From: Bin16 sp965206315
GTDB lineage: Bacteria > Chloroflexota > Dehalococcoidia > Lucifugimonadales > Australimonadaceae
Assembly (NCBI GenBank): GCA_965206315.1
Contig: OZ242210.1
Coordinates: 558,001 to 622,000, forward strand
Length of the DNA: 64,000 nucleotides
Direction: 5' to 3'
The position numbers and the translations under genes were made by a program. The notes under the pieces are model-generated. The model made no database searches, had not been told where the DNA came from, and saw only the letters and a program-made list of their open reading frames with translations. Every line of letters starts with the position of its first letter. Positions within the stretch are counted from its first letter, which is position 1. Shown here in pieces: positions 25,810-35,276 of the stretch.

Positions 25810-27198
25810 CTACTGCAGGGCCATCGCGTCGACGACTCCGGGCGCCGAGGGCTCGTCCTCGAACCCCCACAGCCGGGACAGCAGGGAATCGACCTGCTCC
25901 TGTCCCATCGCGCCGCTTGCGAGCGACCGGAACTTCGCCTCGATCTCCCCGTCCGAGAGCGGGTTCGCGGCGTTCCCTTTCGAGTTCTCGATCTCCACCG
26001 CGTACGCCTCGCCGCCCGCGACAGCCTCGATGCGGGCCGCCTGCGCCCGGGGAAAGCGCGCGGTCATCTCCGGGTCTTCGGCCACTTCGACGCGCGCCAT
26101 CAGCTCGTGCACGGCGGGGTCCGCGATGCGCTCGTCCGTGAACTGCCGAACGGTGACCTCGCCGTCGAGGAGCGCCGCCGCGACGACATACGGCATCGAG
26201 TGGTCGGCCGTCTCGCGGTCGTGCACGCGCCACTTCTCAGGGTCTGCGGAACTCGTGACCGCCTGGCGGTAGCTGGATACCATGATCCTGTCCGGGAGCC
26301 TGCCTGCCAGCTGTTCGCGCAGTCCGAGCGCCGCCCATATCGCGGCCTGCGCGTTGAACTGCGCGGGGAACGCCTTGATGCTGCTCAGGCTCGTGTGGAA
26401 GCGGTGTGAAGTCCCACCCAACGCGGGCAGCGGCGTCCGCGCGCCGAGCATCCCTGCGAGCCCGCTGTCGGCGTAGAAGGGCTCGTCCGGGCCCGTCATC
26501 CCCCGCTCCGCCAGCCTCGCTGCGAAGACGGCAGCCTGCGCGGAGTTGGCTGCCGAACCGGCCTTCCACATCGAGAGCTTGCCGTCGCGGGAGATGCGCA
26601 ACGCGAGGTTCGACGTGAGCGCGATAGAGATGGCATGGGCCGTGCGTTCCGCGTCCAGCCCAAGCGCTTTCGACGCTCCAGCCGCCGAGCCGATGGCAAC
26701 GTGCAGCGAGTGGTCGATGAACTTCGTCGAGGGCTTCTGCACCTCCCCCAGCCCGCAGAACACCTCGTACCCCGCGACCATCGCAACGAGTGCGTCGCGC
26801 CCGCTCAGACCGAGCGCATCCGACAACGTCAGCGTCGCCGCGATGGTGTCGCTGGGGTGTCCGCCGTCCAGTGCGAAGTACGTGTCGTTGAAGTCGAGGT
26901 AGCGCACCATCAGCTCGTTCGTGAATGCGGCCAACTCCGGCGTCGTGCGCTCGCCGGTGAACCACACCCGCCCCGGAGTCGCGGCCTGGGTTTCCCGCGC
27001 CAACGCCCGCGCAATCGCGGCCGGCTCCCCGCCCTGTCCCCCGATGGCGCACCCGATGGAGTCGACCAGCCGCACCTTCATCCCATGCAGGGCATCGGCC
27101 GGGATGTCGTTGTAAGCCAACCCCGCAACGTAGGAGCTGAGGTGTTCGGTCAGGGCGTCCATGACGCCGGGCATGCTAGCAGAGGCGCCCTCATGCAA
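25810..27198 (-). CDS. MmgE/PrpD family protein
   Basis: 462 residues. This family includes 2-methylcitrate dehydratase and related lyases and isomerases. Recognisable stretches: VRLVDSIGCAIGG near 45-57, GVWFTGERTTPELAAF-like segment, ALDGGHPSDTIAATLTLSD, and a lid-domain end with NPLSDGEIEAKFRSLA. Several SAR202/actinobacterial catabolic islands carry such genes with CoA-transferases, but the substrate is unknown. The first ATG is used; ATGs at 27174 and 27162 are alternatives. Confidence 0.85.
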   Translation of the reverse strand: MHEGASASMPGVMDALTEHLSSYVAGLAYNDIPADALHGMKVRLVDSIGCAIGGQGGEPAAIARALARETQAATPGRVWFTGERTTPELAAFTNELMVRYLDFNDTYFALDGGHPSDTIAATLTLSDALGLSGRDALVAMVAGYEVFCGLGEVQKPSTKFIDHSLHVAIGSAAGASKALGLDAERTAHAISIALTSNLALRISRDGKLSMWKAGSAANSAQAAVFAARLAERGMTGPDEPFYADSGLAGMLGARTPLPALGGTSHRFHTSLSSIKAFPAQFNAQAAIWAALGLREQLAGRLPDRIMVSSYRQAVTSSADPEKWRVHDRETADHSMPYVVAAALLDGEVTVRQFTDERIADPAVHELMARVEVAEDPEMTARFPRAQAARIEAVAGGEAYAVEIENSKGNAANPLSDGEIEAKFRSLASGAMGQEQVDSLLSRLWGFEDEPSAPGVVDAMALQ

Positions 27199-27253
27199 CG
27201 CGGATGCAGACAGCAGGCGACGCTCATGTGGCGATCAGCAACGCGAGAGCGGC

Positions 27254-27342
27254 AGAATGCGACAAAATGCGACAGCGGTCCAACTCCTACAGCAGGGTGT
27301 CTCAGGAGTGCCGTTTCTATCAAAGTGTCGCATTCTGTCGCT
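27254..27342. repeat. Short-motif array B (ATGCGACA, two direct and two inverted copies)
   Basis: AGAATGCGACA (27254-27264) and ATGCGACA (27267-27274) are followed about 50 bp later by the inverted TGTCGCATTCT (27326-27336) and TGTCGC (27337-27342). The outer arms form a perfect 11 bp inverted repeat. Lies in the 275 bp gap between the MmgE/PrpD start and the CaiB stop; no gene is visible there. Organisation parallels arrays at 6838 and 58970. Confidence 0.65.
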
Positions 27343-27433
27343 TTCCCAACGCCATCCCGCGAGCTTCGCCCCGTCCAGGCGGCACGGCTATCCCTCTCTC
27401 GGACTTCAGCGTACCGCGCGGACGGGATTCTGC

Positions 27434-27452
27434 GTAAGGGGCAGATGTCACA
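27434..27452. repeat. 19 bp sequence shared with 59250-59268
   Basis: GTAAGGGGCAGATGTCACA here and GTAAGAGGCAGATGTCACA at 59250: 18 of 19 identical. Each lies about 100-130 bp beyond a short-motif array, suggesting a conserved end of one element family. Confidence 0.55.
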
Positions 27453-27473
27453 AGGCGCGGCATGCCGACCGAC

Positions 27474-28673
27474 TCAGCCGCGTTCTCCGATGACGCCTTC
27501 CTGCCGCAGGGCTGCGATCTCGTCCGTGGTCAGCCCGAGGCGCGAGAGCACCTCTTCGTTGTGCTCGCCGAGGCCGGGAGGCGGCACGTCGTAGGTGAGC
27601 GGCATGCCAAGCAGGTTGAGCGGGTTCTTCGCCGTGACGGAGTCGCCCTCCGGGTGCGAGTGCTCGATGCGTATGCCCTGGTGCGCGAACTGCGGGTCTT
27701 CGACCAGCTCATCGACCCGGTACGCCGGAGCGCCCGGGACGTCGTGCTGCTCGAAGAGCGTGAGCCATTCGTCGCGCGTGCGCTGCTTGAAGAGCGGGAC
27801 CAGCTCCTCGTACAGCTCGTTGTAGTGCTCGGCCCGCGCGTTGCGGTCCACGAAACGCGGGTCGTCCCGCAGGTCGGGGCGCCCCACGGCATCGGTCAGC
27901 CCCTCCCAGAACTTGGGCGGCGACGACAGGTGGATGGCCAGTTGCTTGCCGTCTGCGGTGTCGAACCCGTACACCTGCGCCAGCCTCGGCCTCGTCCACG
28001 CGTTGGACACCATCCCCTGCGCCTCGTAGAACGTCAGCGTCTCGCCGACGAACGCCGCGACGGACTCCATCTGCGAGGTCTCGACCTTCTGCCCGGCGCC
28101 GGTGCGTTCACGGGCCATCAGTGCAGAGAGGACACCGAACGCGCCGAAGAGGCCGGTCAGCGAGTCCGCGAGCGCGGGTCCTCTCGGGCGCGGGTCGTCC
28201 GAGTCGGTGAGCAGCGCGAGCAGCCCGCCCATCGCCTGCCCCACGGTGTCGTAGCTCGGGCGGTCGCGGTAGGGCCCGCTCTGCCCGAACCCGGAGAGCG
28301 AGCAGTAGACGATGCGTGGGTTGCGCGCCGAGACGGTCTCGTAGTCCGCGCCGAGCCGCGCCATCACGCCGGGGCGGAAATTCTCGATGAGCCCGTCGGC
28401 TTGGTCGGTGAGCCGGAGAAGCACGTCCTTCCCGCGCTCCTCCCGGACGTCCAGCGTGAGGCTCTTCTTGCCCCTGTTGAAGGCGCAGAACGCCGGGCTG
28501 TACAGCCCCTTGCCCCATGCCCGGAACGGGTCGCCGGACTTCACCTCCTCCACCTTGATGACCTCCGCGCCGAGGTCGGCCAGCAGCATCCCCGCGTACG
28601 GGCCAGCGATGAAGTTGCCCATCTCGACGATGGTGAAACCTTCCAGCGGTCGCCGGGGGGCGTCACTGGTCAT
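27474..28673 (-). CDS. CaiB/BaiF (class III) CoA-transferase
   Basis: 399 residues. Moves CoA between carboxylic acids. Family start LEGFTIVEMGNFIAGPYAGMLLADLGAEVIKVE; catalytic Asp170 in PALADSLTG; SLSGFGQSGPY and YDTVGQAMGG precede it. Overlaps the upstream HyuA-like gene by 11 bp, so it is the last gene of the seven-gene operon. It may activate the carboxylic acid made by the putative carboxylase; donor and acceptor are unknown. Confidence 0.92.
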   Translation of the reverse strand: MTSDAPRRPLEGFTIVEMGNFIAGPYAGMLLADLGAEVIKVEEVKSGDPFRAWGKGLYSPAFCAFNRGKKSLTLDVREERGKDVLLRLTDQADGLIENFRPGVMARLGADYETVSARNPRIVYCSLSGFGQSGPYRDRPSYDTVGQAMGGLLALLTDSDDPRPRGPALADSLTGLFGAFGVLSALMARERTGAGQKVETSQMESVAAFVGETLTFYEAQGMVSNAWTRPRLAQVYGFDTADGKQLAIHLSSPPKFWEGLTDAVGRPDLRDDPRFVDRNARAEHYNELYEELVPLFKQRTRDEWLTLFEQHDVPGAPAYRVDELVEDPQFAHQGIRIEHSHPEGDSVTAKNPLNLLGMPLTYDVPPPGLGEHNEEVLSRLGLTTDEIAALRQEGVIGERG

Positions 28674-30678
28674 GGCGCACGTCCGTCATCTCGAGGAACC
28701 CATACCCGTCGACAGCGAGCCGCCACCCGGCAGGGACGACGTACCCGGTATCCGCCGCGTCGATGACCGCGGGCCCCTTCACGACCGCTCCGGGCGCGAG
28801 GTCCGCGAGTTCATATGTGGGTGTGGCGGTTGGCCCCTGCTCCGCAGACCACGTTACCTCCCGCGAGCCGGACGCGGCGGGCTCGTGCGTAGCGAAGCCG
28901 TTCACGCGTTCCGGCGACCAGTGCGGCACGCCCGCCGACACGACCGTCCACGTGGCTTCGAGAGCGACGGAGCCGGGCGCATCGAGGCCGTTCGTCACCC
29001 GCCGCACCGCTCCGGCAAGCCCGTTGCCGTTGGGAGTAGGGACCAGGGTCGGGCGTCCTCCTGTCCAGAGCTCCAGCACGGTCTGGAAGTCCAGCTCGTC
29101 GGAGCGGAAACCCTCGCCGCGCATGTCCTTCACCGCGACGCTCCGCATACGCTCCGTCCCCGATTCGATGGCGTCAGCCAGCCCAGGACTTGCCGCGGGC
29201 GAGCCGTGCGTATCGCGATAGAGGTGCATCACGTCGGTCGTGCTCGACCCGTAGGCGCTGAACACGGAGCCGAACGGGAACGCCAGCACGCGCCGGATGC
29301 CTGCGCGCTCCGCGATGGAGGCCGCGTGCAGCGGCCCCGCGCCGCCGAATGCGAGCAGGGTAACGCCCGTGGAGTCCAGCCCGCGCTCCTCGATACCCCC
29401 CACGATGGCGCTCGCCATCTCCCCGTCGATCGTCTCACGGACCATCGCCGCGGCAGCATGCAGCGTCGTGCCGGACGTCGCGGCAACCCGTTCGGTGACG
29501 GCGTCTCTGGCCGCCGCGAGGTCAAGCGGCATCCGCCCCGCGAGGAGGTGACCAGGGTCGATGTAGCCGAGGATGAGGTCGGCGTCGGTAACGGTCGCTT
29601 CTGTGCCGCCCTGTCCATAGCAGGCGGGGCCGGGATACGCGCCTGCCGAATCCGGCCCCACCGAGAGCGCGCCGTCCCTGTCCACGTGGGCGATGCTCCC
29701 GCCGCCCGCGCCAATCGACTCGACGCCCAACATCGGTATGGCGAGCGGCACGCCCTCCACAGTGGGACGCGGGTCCCACGGCGGCTGCTCCACGGACGCG
29801 AACGCCACGTCGAGGCTGGTGCCGCCCATGTCCGCCGCGACGACGTGCTCCGCGCCGGTGAGCTGCGCGATGCGCCATGCGCCGAGCACCGCCGCCGCGG
29901 GCCCGGACTGCAACGTCTCCGCCGCGACGGTCTTCGCTACGCGGGCGCAGCCGCCGCTCGCGTGGGTGACGAGCAGGGGCCAGCGGTAGCCCGCGTCGCG
30001 GAGCCGGTCTTCCAGGTCGTACAGGCTGCGTGTCATCTCGCGGTGGAGCATCTCGTTGACGATGAGCGAGTTGGCCCGCGCGTGGTCGTCCGAGACGGGC
30101 GATACCTCGGTGCTCAGTTGCAGCGGGACGGAGCGCAGGTAGTGCACCGGGTACCGCTCGTGGATGATCTCACGCACGCGTACCTCGTGAGCGTCGTTCC
30201 GCCACGCGTTGCGCAGGCAGACGCCGATGATCCGCGCGCCCCGGTGCACCAGCCCTCTCACTGCGGCAAGCACCTCCTCCGGGTCCACCGGAGCGGTTTC
30301 AGCGCCGTTCTCGCCGATGGCCCCGCCGATGCCGGTGATCATCTCCGGCCTGATGAAGCCCTGCCCTACGACGCCGGCGAGGCCGTCGCCGTAGAGGTCC
30401 TCCTCTGCGCCCGCGCTCACGAGCAGTCCCGCCTTCGCCCCGCGCCCCTGCACGATGAGGTTCGTGCCGATCGTCGTCGCCACCCGGAACACGGACGCCT
30501 CGCGCAGCAGCCCTGCGGTGTCGGTGCCGAACGCAGCAGCGCCAGCCGCGACGCACTCCAACACGCACGCGGGAACGTCGTACGCCGTCGTGGGCACCTT
30601 CGCCGTGCGGTAAGTCTGCCCGTCTGAGAAGAAGCCGTCGGTGAACGTCCCACCGACGTCCAGGTCGATGGTGTACAT
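28663..30678 (-). CDS. Hydantoinase/oxoprolinase A-type subunit (second HyuA-like protein)
   Basis: 671 residues with an ASKHA-type ATPase fold. Phosphate-binding motifs DVGGTFTDGFF (7-17) and DMGGTSLDVAF (mid-protein), and the conserved GAGGGSIAHVD, GPDSAGAYPGPACYG-type block and FGGAGPLHA. In acetone and acetophenone carboxylases and in 5-oxoprolinase this subunit binds ATP and activates substrate. Divergent from the HyuA at 32807-34936, so they are paralogues with separate roles rather than a recent duplication. Start overlaps the HyuB stop by 1 bp. Confidence 0.9.
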   Translation of the reverse strand: MYTIDLDVGGTFTDGFFSDGQTYRTAKVPTTAYDVPACVLECVAAGAAAFGTDTAGLLREASVFRVATTIGTNLIVQGRGAKAGLLVSAGAEEDLYGDGLAGVVGQGFIRPEMITGIGGAIGENGAETAPVDPEEVLAAVRGLVHRGARIIGVCLRNAWRNDAHEVRVREIIHERYPVHYLRSVPLQLSTEVSPVSDDHARANSLIVNEMLHREMTRSLYDLEDRLRDAGYRWPLLVTHASGGCARVAKTVAAETLQSGPAAAVLGAWRIAQLTGAEHVVAADMGGTSLDVAFASVEQPPWDPRPTVEGVPLAIPMLGVESIGAGGGSIAHVDRDGALSVGPDSAGAYPGPACYGQGGTEATVTDADLILGYIDPGHLLAGRMPLDLAAARDAVTERVAATSGTTLHAAAAMVRETIDGEMASAIVGGIEERGLDSTGVTLLAFGGAGPLHAASIAERAGIRRVLAFPFGSVFSAYGSSTTDVMHLYRDTHGSPAASPGLADAIESGTERMRSVAVKDMRGEGFRSDELDFQTVLELWTGGRPTLVPTPNGNGLAGAVRRVTNGLDAPGSVALEATWTVVSAGVPHWSPERVNGFATHEPAASGSREVTWSAEQGPTATPTYELADLAPGAVVKGPAVIDAADTGYVVPAGWRLAVDGYGFLEMTDVRHDQ

Positions 30679-32810
30679 CAGTCGTGCTCTCCCCAGAACG
30701 GCTTGTCGTAGCCGGGGACGCGCGGGTCGGGCCAGTCGCCGTAGTAGGTAAGGAGATGCTCCTTCGGCTTCTGCGCCAGCCAGCCGCCGATGAAGTCGTC
30801 GAACCGCTTGCCGCGTGCGATGCGCGCCTGCCGCTCCTCGTTCCGCAACGCCTCCGTGCTGGCGTGATCGACCCGCAGCGTCTCCTCGTCATAGGCGATT
30901 TTATAGACACGCGAGGCAACGTCGGCGGAGATCATGCCCTCCCGCACGTCGGTCATCACCGCCTCGGGGTCGCGCTCCAGCACGTCGCCGTAGCCGCCCC
31001 CGGAGCCCGTGTCGCACAGGAACACGTCGCCGATCTCGAACTCCTTCGGATTGACGCTGGACGATTCGAACGCGTACTCGCCGGCGAGCCGGCGCTCAGC
31101 CGCGAGCGAGTGGTGCGTGAGTTCCGGCAGCGCCCCCTCCGCCATGAGCTTCAGCGCGTCGTTCTTCGTGATGGTGAGGCGCGGGTTGGGCGGTCCCCAG
31201 TAGCCGCCGAACAGGCCGGGATTGTGCGAGATGACGTCCGAGGTCCCCCAGGAGGTCATCACCACCGGGTTCGGGTACGCCATGCTGACCTCGATCAGCG
31301 CCGAGCCGCCGCGGTACATGCCGAAGCCGTGGTAGTCCGTGCCGAGCAGCCCCCGCGCGACGATGGTGAACGGATAGCGCGCGTCGAACTCCTCCACCTC
31401 GCCCGCGTCGGTCATCGACGCCCAGTAGAACCCGGTGGAGTGCTCGCCGTCGCCGTCGAACCGCGCGCCCTGTCCCGCCCCGTTCCCGGTGGACGTGATG
31501 CCCGTGGCGCGGTAGCCGAACAGGTTGGAGCCGTAGAACACCAACGCCACCATGTTCCGTGAGAAGGGCGCCGAGACGTTCTCCCTGAACGGGCTGTCGA
31601 ACAGCATCTTGGAGCCGATGATGTGGAAGCTCTGCACCACCGCGGCGGAGATGATGGTGCCTTCCGTGTGCGCCACGTCCTCCGGCGAGTTCGCGACCGA
31701 CGGCCCCTCGATGAGGAAGGTGAGCGGCTCGAACAGTCCCACGTTCGGCATCAGCCCGCGGAAGAAGTACGCGAACAGGTAGACCGCCTGAGAGGCGCGC
31801 ACGAGGTGCCACGTCGCGTGCACCGGTCCCTTGCCGTTCGGCGGCGAGACGCCCTGCACCAGGATGGTCATCTCGCCGCCTTCTTTGATGACCGTGACCG
31901 GTATCCGCACCAGCCCCTTCTCGGCGCCGATGGTGTCGTTGAACAGGATGGAGCGGTAGACGCCGTCGTTGAGCTGCCGCAGCCGGTCGGACGCCAACTC
32001 GCTCGAACGATCGATCAGCCTGCGCAGACCGCCGGACACGGCTGCGGGGCCCCGGCGCTCCACCTCGCGGAGGATGCGGTCGCGCATCCGCAGGCAGGTC
32101 GCCACGCGCGAGCGCAGCTCCACGGCGAACACGAACGGGTTGCGCACCGAGCCGCACAGGTAGTCCAGCATGTCCTTCCGTATGCGGAAGTTCTCGCCGA
32201 TCTTCACCCCCGCCATGTGGAAGCCCTCTTCGAACCGGCTCGTGGCGTACGGGTTGAACCCGCCCGGCGAGACGGAGCCGCAGTCGCCCTGGTGTCCTCC
32301 CACTTCCGCCCACGCCACGAGTTCGCCTTCGTGGAAGACCGGCATCGCCGTGAACATGTCCGGCGCGTGCGTGGAACCGGCGAGCGGGTTGTTGAAGAAG
32401 AAGATGTCGCCCTCGTTGAGGCCGACCGTGGGGTCGTCCCGGTAGTACTTCAGGATGAACTTGGACTGGGCGTAGTTGAGCAGCGCGTGGAAGTGGATGC
32501 CCGTGGACGCCACGGCCAGGTCGCCGCTCGGCGTGAAGATGGCGGTGGACATGTCGCCCGCGAGGATGATGTCGGAGATCGAGAGGTTCTGCCAGACCTC
32601 GCGCGCCTCCTCAACGATGGTGAGCATCTTGTGGTAGAAGATCTCGAGCTCCACGTCCGAGAGGAGGTCGTACCCCTCCTTCTCGATCGGGCTCGGCTCG
32701 GCGGCCTTCTCCACGATGAGCTCCGGGTCCCAGCCCGGCCCCTTGCCGTAGGCGTGGCGGTCGTACACGAGTCCCTCGTGCAGTCTGATCTGGTCTTTGA
32801 GGGATGTCAC
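30678..32810 (-). CDS. Hydantoinase/oxoprolinase B-type subunit (HyuB-like)
   Basis: 710 residues. Core family blocks: PIEKEGYDLLSDVELEIFYHKML, SDIILAGDMSTAIF, FNNPLAGSTHAPDMF, EVGGHQGDCGSVSPGG, CDTGSGGGYGDVLERDPE. In ketone carboxylases this is the large subunit where carboxylation occurs. GTG at 32810 is chosen because it overlaps the upstream stop by 4 bp (GTGA) and has GGAG 8 nt before. An in-frame ATG at 32828 is also possible. Some family members bind metal through the HQGD region, consistent with the residues here. Confidence 0.9.
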   Translation of the reverse strand: MTSLKDQIRLHEGLVYDRHAYGKGPGWDPELIVEKAAEPSPIEKEGYDLLSDVELEIFYHKMLTIVEEAREVWQNLSISDIILAGDMSTAIFTPSGDLAVASTGIHFHALLNYAQSKFILKYYRDDPTVGLNEGDIFFFNNPLAGSTHAPDMFTAMPVFHEGELVAWAEVGGHQGDCGSVSPGGFNPYATSRFEEGFHMAGVKIGENFRIRKDMLDYLCGSVRNPFVFAVELRSRVATCLRMRDRILREVERRGPAAVSGGLRRLIDRSSELASDRLRQLNDGVYRSILFNDTIGAEKGLVRIPVTVIKEGGEMTILVQGVSPPNGKGPVHATWHLVRASQAVYLFAYFFRGLMPNVGLFEPLTFLIEGPSVANSPEDVAHTEGTIISAAVVQSFHIIGSKMLFDSPFRENVSAPFSRNMVALVFYGSNLFGYRATGITSTGNGAGQGARFDGDGEHSTGFYWASMTDAGEVEEFDARYPFTIVARGLLGTDYHGFGMYRGGSALIEVSMAYPNPVVMTSWGTSDVISHNPGLFGGYWGPPNPRLTITKNDALKLMAEGALPELTHHSLAAERRLAGEYAFESSSVNPKEFEIGDVFLCDTGSGGGYGDVLERDPEAVMTDVREGMISADVASRVYKIAYDEETLRVDHASTEALRNEERQARIARGKRFDDFIGGWLAQKPKEHLLTYYGDWPDPRVPGYDKPFWGEHD

Positions 32811-34936
32811 GTCTGCTTCTCCATCCATCCCATACGGTGTTCGTCCAGCCGGAAACCCCACCCGCGCGGAACCGCTCCCACCGAGTCTTCCGCCTCGATG
32901 AGCACGGGGCCTTCCATCGCGGCGCCCGGCCCGAGTTCGTCCAGGCGGTAGACCGGCGTCTCTTCCCAGCCCCGCTCCAGCTCCCAGAGCACGCGTCGCG
33001 AGCCCGTGGGCGGCGGCATGGCCGGGGCGGCCTCGAACGACGGCAGTGCGAGCTTCTCCGACGCGCCGATGACGTTGAGCCGGACGAGCCGCACCTCCGC
33101 GCCGGACTCCGGCGAGGTCGAGCCTTCACCGAAGCTGTCCGCGTACGCGTTCTGGAAGCGGTCGAAGAGCGTGGAGAGGTCAGATGCGCCGTCGATGTGC
33201 AGACCGGAGTGCGGGACGTCGAGCGTCTGGCGCTGCATCCCGTAGCTCATCTGCAGCTCCAGCACGAACGAGACTGAGTCCGGGTCGAGCCCCTCTTCCG
33301 CGATGTCCCTGCGCGCGCTGACCAGCAACTCCTCTATCTCGCCGTTGAGCACGTCGGCGGCAGCCGGTTCGAACTCGGTGCTGCCGGGCATCCGGATGAC
33401 GACCTTCCGTCCCTTCTCGTAGGTCTGGACGAGGTCCATGGAGAGCGTGCCGAACGCGCCGAACGCGCCCGCGAACGGCGGCAGCGCGATCCGCCGCACG
33501 TCCGCGAACTCGGCGTAGCCCGCCGCGTGCACCGGCCCCGCGCCGCCCACGGCGAACGCCGTGAACTCCCTGGGGTCGGAGCCGGAATTGAGCGCCGTGC
33601 GCATGTACAGCTCCTGCCCCATGATGCCGTCGATCTGATGACGGATGTGCCACGCGGCCTCATCTACCGTCATGCCGAGCGGCTCCGCGACCCGTGTCCG
33701 CACCGCCTCGGCGGCAAGCGCGGCGTCGAGCTTGATGCGGCCTCCGAGGAAGTAGTCCGGGTCGATGTAGCCGAGCACCACGTCGGCGTCGGTCACGGTC
33801 GGCTCCGTGCCGCCCCTGCCGTAGCAGGCCGGGCCGGGGCGCGAGCGCGCGCTGCGCGGCCCGACGTGCAACCTCCGGTCCTCGATGTAGGCGATGCTCC
33901 CGCCGCCCGCGCCGATGGACCAGTGCGCGATCACCGGCACCTGCACCCGCCAGCGGTCGAAGACCGGGTCCGACTCGTACAGCCGGTCCCGCGCCTCGAC
34001 GACCAGCCCCGCGTCGAAGCTCGTGCCGCCCATGTCGGTCAGCAGCACGTTGCGCAGGTCGTATACCTCGGCAAGCGCCCGGGCGCCGAACACGCCGGCC
34101 ACCGGCCCGCTGCCGAGCAGGTGGACGGGGCGCGTCCGCGAGACCGACGAGATGCCGCCGGTGCACTTCGCGAGGAACAGCGGCTTGTGATAGCCCATGT
34201 CCAGCAAGTCGTTGCCGATGTCGAGGATGTGCTCCTCGGTGTTCACGCGCAGGTACGCGTCGATGATGGTCGTCAGGCTGCGGCGGTACTCGCCCATCTG
34301 CGGCGAGACCTCGTGCGAGAGGAAGACCGGCATCCGCCCCAGGTAGACCTCCGGGTACTCCTCGTGGATCAGGTCCCGGACGCGGTTCTCGTGCTCCGGG
34401 TTGATGAACGAGTTGAGCAGGACGACCACGAACCCGCGCACGCCCAGGTCCACGAGCCGCTGCACCTGGCTTCGCACCTCGTCCTCGTCGAGCGGGATGA
34501 GCACCTGCCCCCGGCTGTCTATGCGCTCGCGGAGGCTCACGGTGAACTCGTCGCGCGGGATGAGTGGCTCCGGTTTCCGCGCGCGTCCCTTCGCGAAACG
34601 CACCTCCAACGGCATCCCGTCCGCCCAGCTGCGCGACCGCCCCACCTTGAGCGTGTCCTCGAAACCCATCGTCGTGAGCAGGCCCAGCTTCGGGCCCGAG
34701 CGCTCGATCAGCGTGTTCGTGCCGACGGTGGTCGAGTAGATGAGCGCCTCGGCGTCCCGCGCGACGTCCGCGAGGTCGGCCCCCAGCCGTTCGGCGGCAC
34801 GGGCGGCGGCCTCCATGAAGCAGTCCTTCAGGTCGTGGTGGGTCGTCTCCGCCTTCGCCCAGACGAGGTCACCGTTCAGCACGCCGACGGCGTCGGTGAA
34901 CGTCCCGCCGATGTCGAGGCCGAGCCGCGCGTTCAC
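32807..34936 (-). CDS. Hydantoinase/oxoprolinase A-type subunit (first HyuA-like protein)
   Basis: 709 residues from a GTG at 34936, which overlaps the previous stop by 4 bp (GTGA) and places LGLDIGGTFTDAVG at the N-terminus as in the family. The much longer open frame to 35224 is upstream noise. Other motifs: YSTTVGTNTLIERSG, GYKPLFLAKCTGG-like segment, LTDMGGTSFDAGL, GPRSARSRPGPACYG and VGGAGPVHA. Predicted ATP-dependent substrate-activating subunit working with HyuB. Confidence 0.92.
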   Translation of the reverse strand: MNARLGLDIGGTFTDAVGVLNGDLVWAKAETTHHDLKDCFMEAAARAAERLGADLADVARDAEALIYSTTVGTNTLIERSGPKLGLLTTMGFEDTLKVGRSRSWADGMPLEVRFAKGRARKPEPLIPRDEFTVSLRERIDSRGQVLIPLDEDEVRSQVQRLVDLGVRGFVVVLLNSFINPEHENRVRDLIHEEYPEVYLGRMPVFLSHEVSPQMGEYRRSLTTIIDAYLRVNTEEHILDIGNDLLDMGYHKPLFLAKCTGGISSVSRTRPVHLLGSGPVAGVFGARALAEVYDLRNVLLTDMGGTSFDAGLVVEARDRLYESDPVFDRWRVQVPVIAHWSIGAGGGSIAYIEDRRLHVGPRSARSRPGPACYGRGGTEPTVTDADVVLGYIDPDYFLGGRIKLDAALAAEAVRTRVAEPLGMTVDEAAWHIRHQIDGIMGQELYMRTALNSGSDPREFTAFAVGGAGPVHAAGYAEFADVRRIALPPFAGAFGAFGTLSMDLVQTYEKGRKVVIRMPGSTEFEPAAADVLNGEIEELLVSARRDIAEEGLDPDSVSFVLELQMSYGMQRQTLDVPHSGLHIDGASDLSTLFDRFQNAYADSFGEGSTSPESGAEVRLVRLNVIGASEKLALPSFEAAPAMPPPTGSRRVLWELERGWEETPVYRLDELGPGAAMEGPVLIEAEDSVGAVPRGWGFRLDEHRMGWMEKQT

Positions 34937-35274
34937 GATGTACCTCCGCCGGCGTGCTTGCGCTTCAGGGCGTCGATGTCGGGCTGGATGTCGTTGGTCA
35001 GCGGGTGTCCCGGCGGCAGGTACTCGTTCTCGACCATCACCCCGCAGTGCGGGCAGTAGAACTCGATGATGCGCACCCAGTCCGGGTCGAACGAGTAGTT
35101 GAACACCGGGTGGTCGCTGATCGGCTTGTGTATCTCGCGCGGGTCGCGCTCGTGCAGCAGGCAGCCGCGCTTGTACGGCTCGCGGGCGGAGATCAGGTCG
35201 CCCCCGCACCGGTTGCAGCACCACAGCCCCCGTTCGAGGTCGATATCGAGGTATTCGGTGATCCGCACGCGCAA
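34933..35274 (-). CDS. Small zinc-site protein, acetone/acetophenone carboxylase gamma-like
   Basis: About 113 residues. Reads RITEYLDIDLERGLW, then CNRCGGDLISAREPYKRGC and FYCPHCGVMVENEYLPPG: two CxxC pairs, probably a zinc site, as in the small subunit of acetone and acetophenone carboxylases. A start near 35274 (TTG) or 35268 (GTG) is chosen because the DUF35 stop lies at 35277. No ATG is available. Its place between DUF35 and HyuA supports a carboxylase rather than a hydantoinase reading of the operon. Confidence 0.72.
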   Translation of the reverse strand: MRVRITEYLDIDLERGLWCCNRCGGDLISAREPYKRGCLLHERDPREIHKPISDHPVFNYSFDPDWVRIIEFYCPHCGVMVENEYLPPGHPLTNDIQPDIDALKRKHAGGGTS

Positions 35275-35276
35275 CG

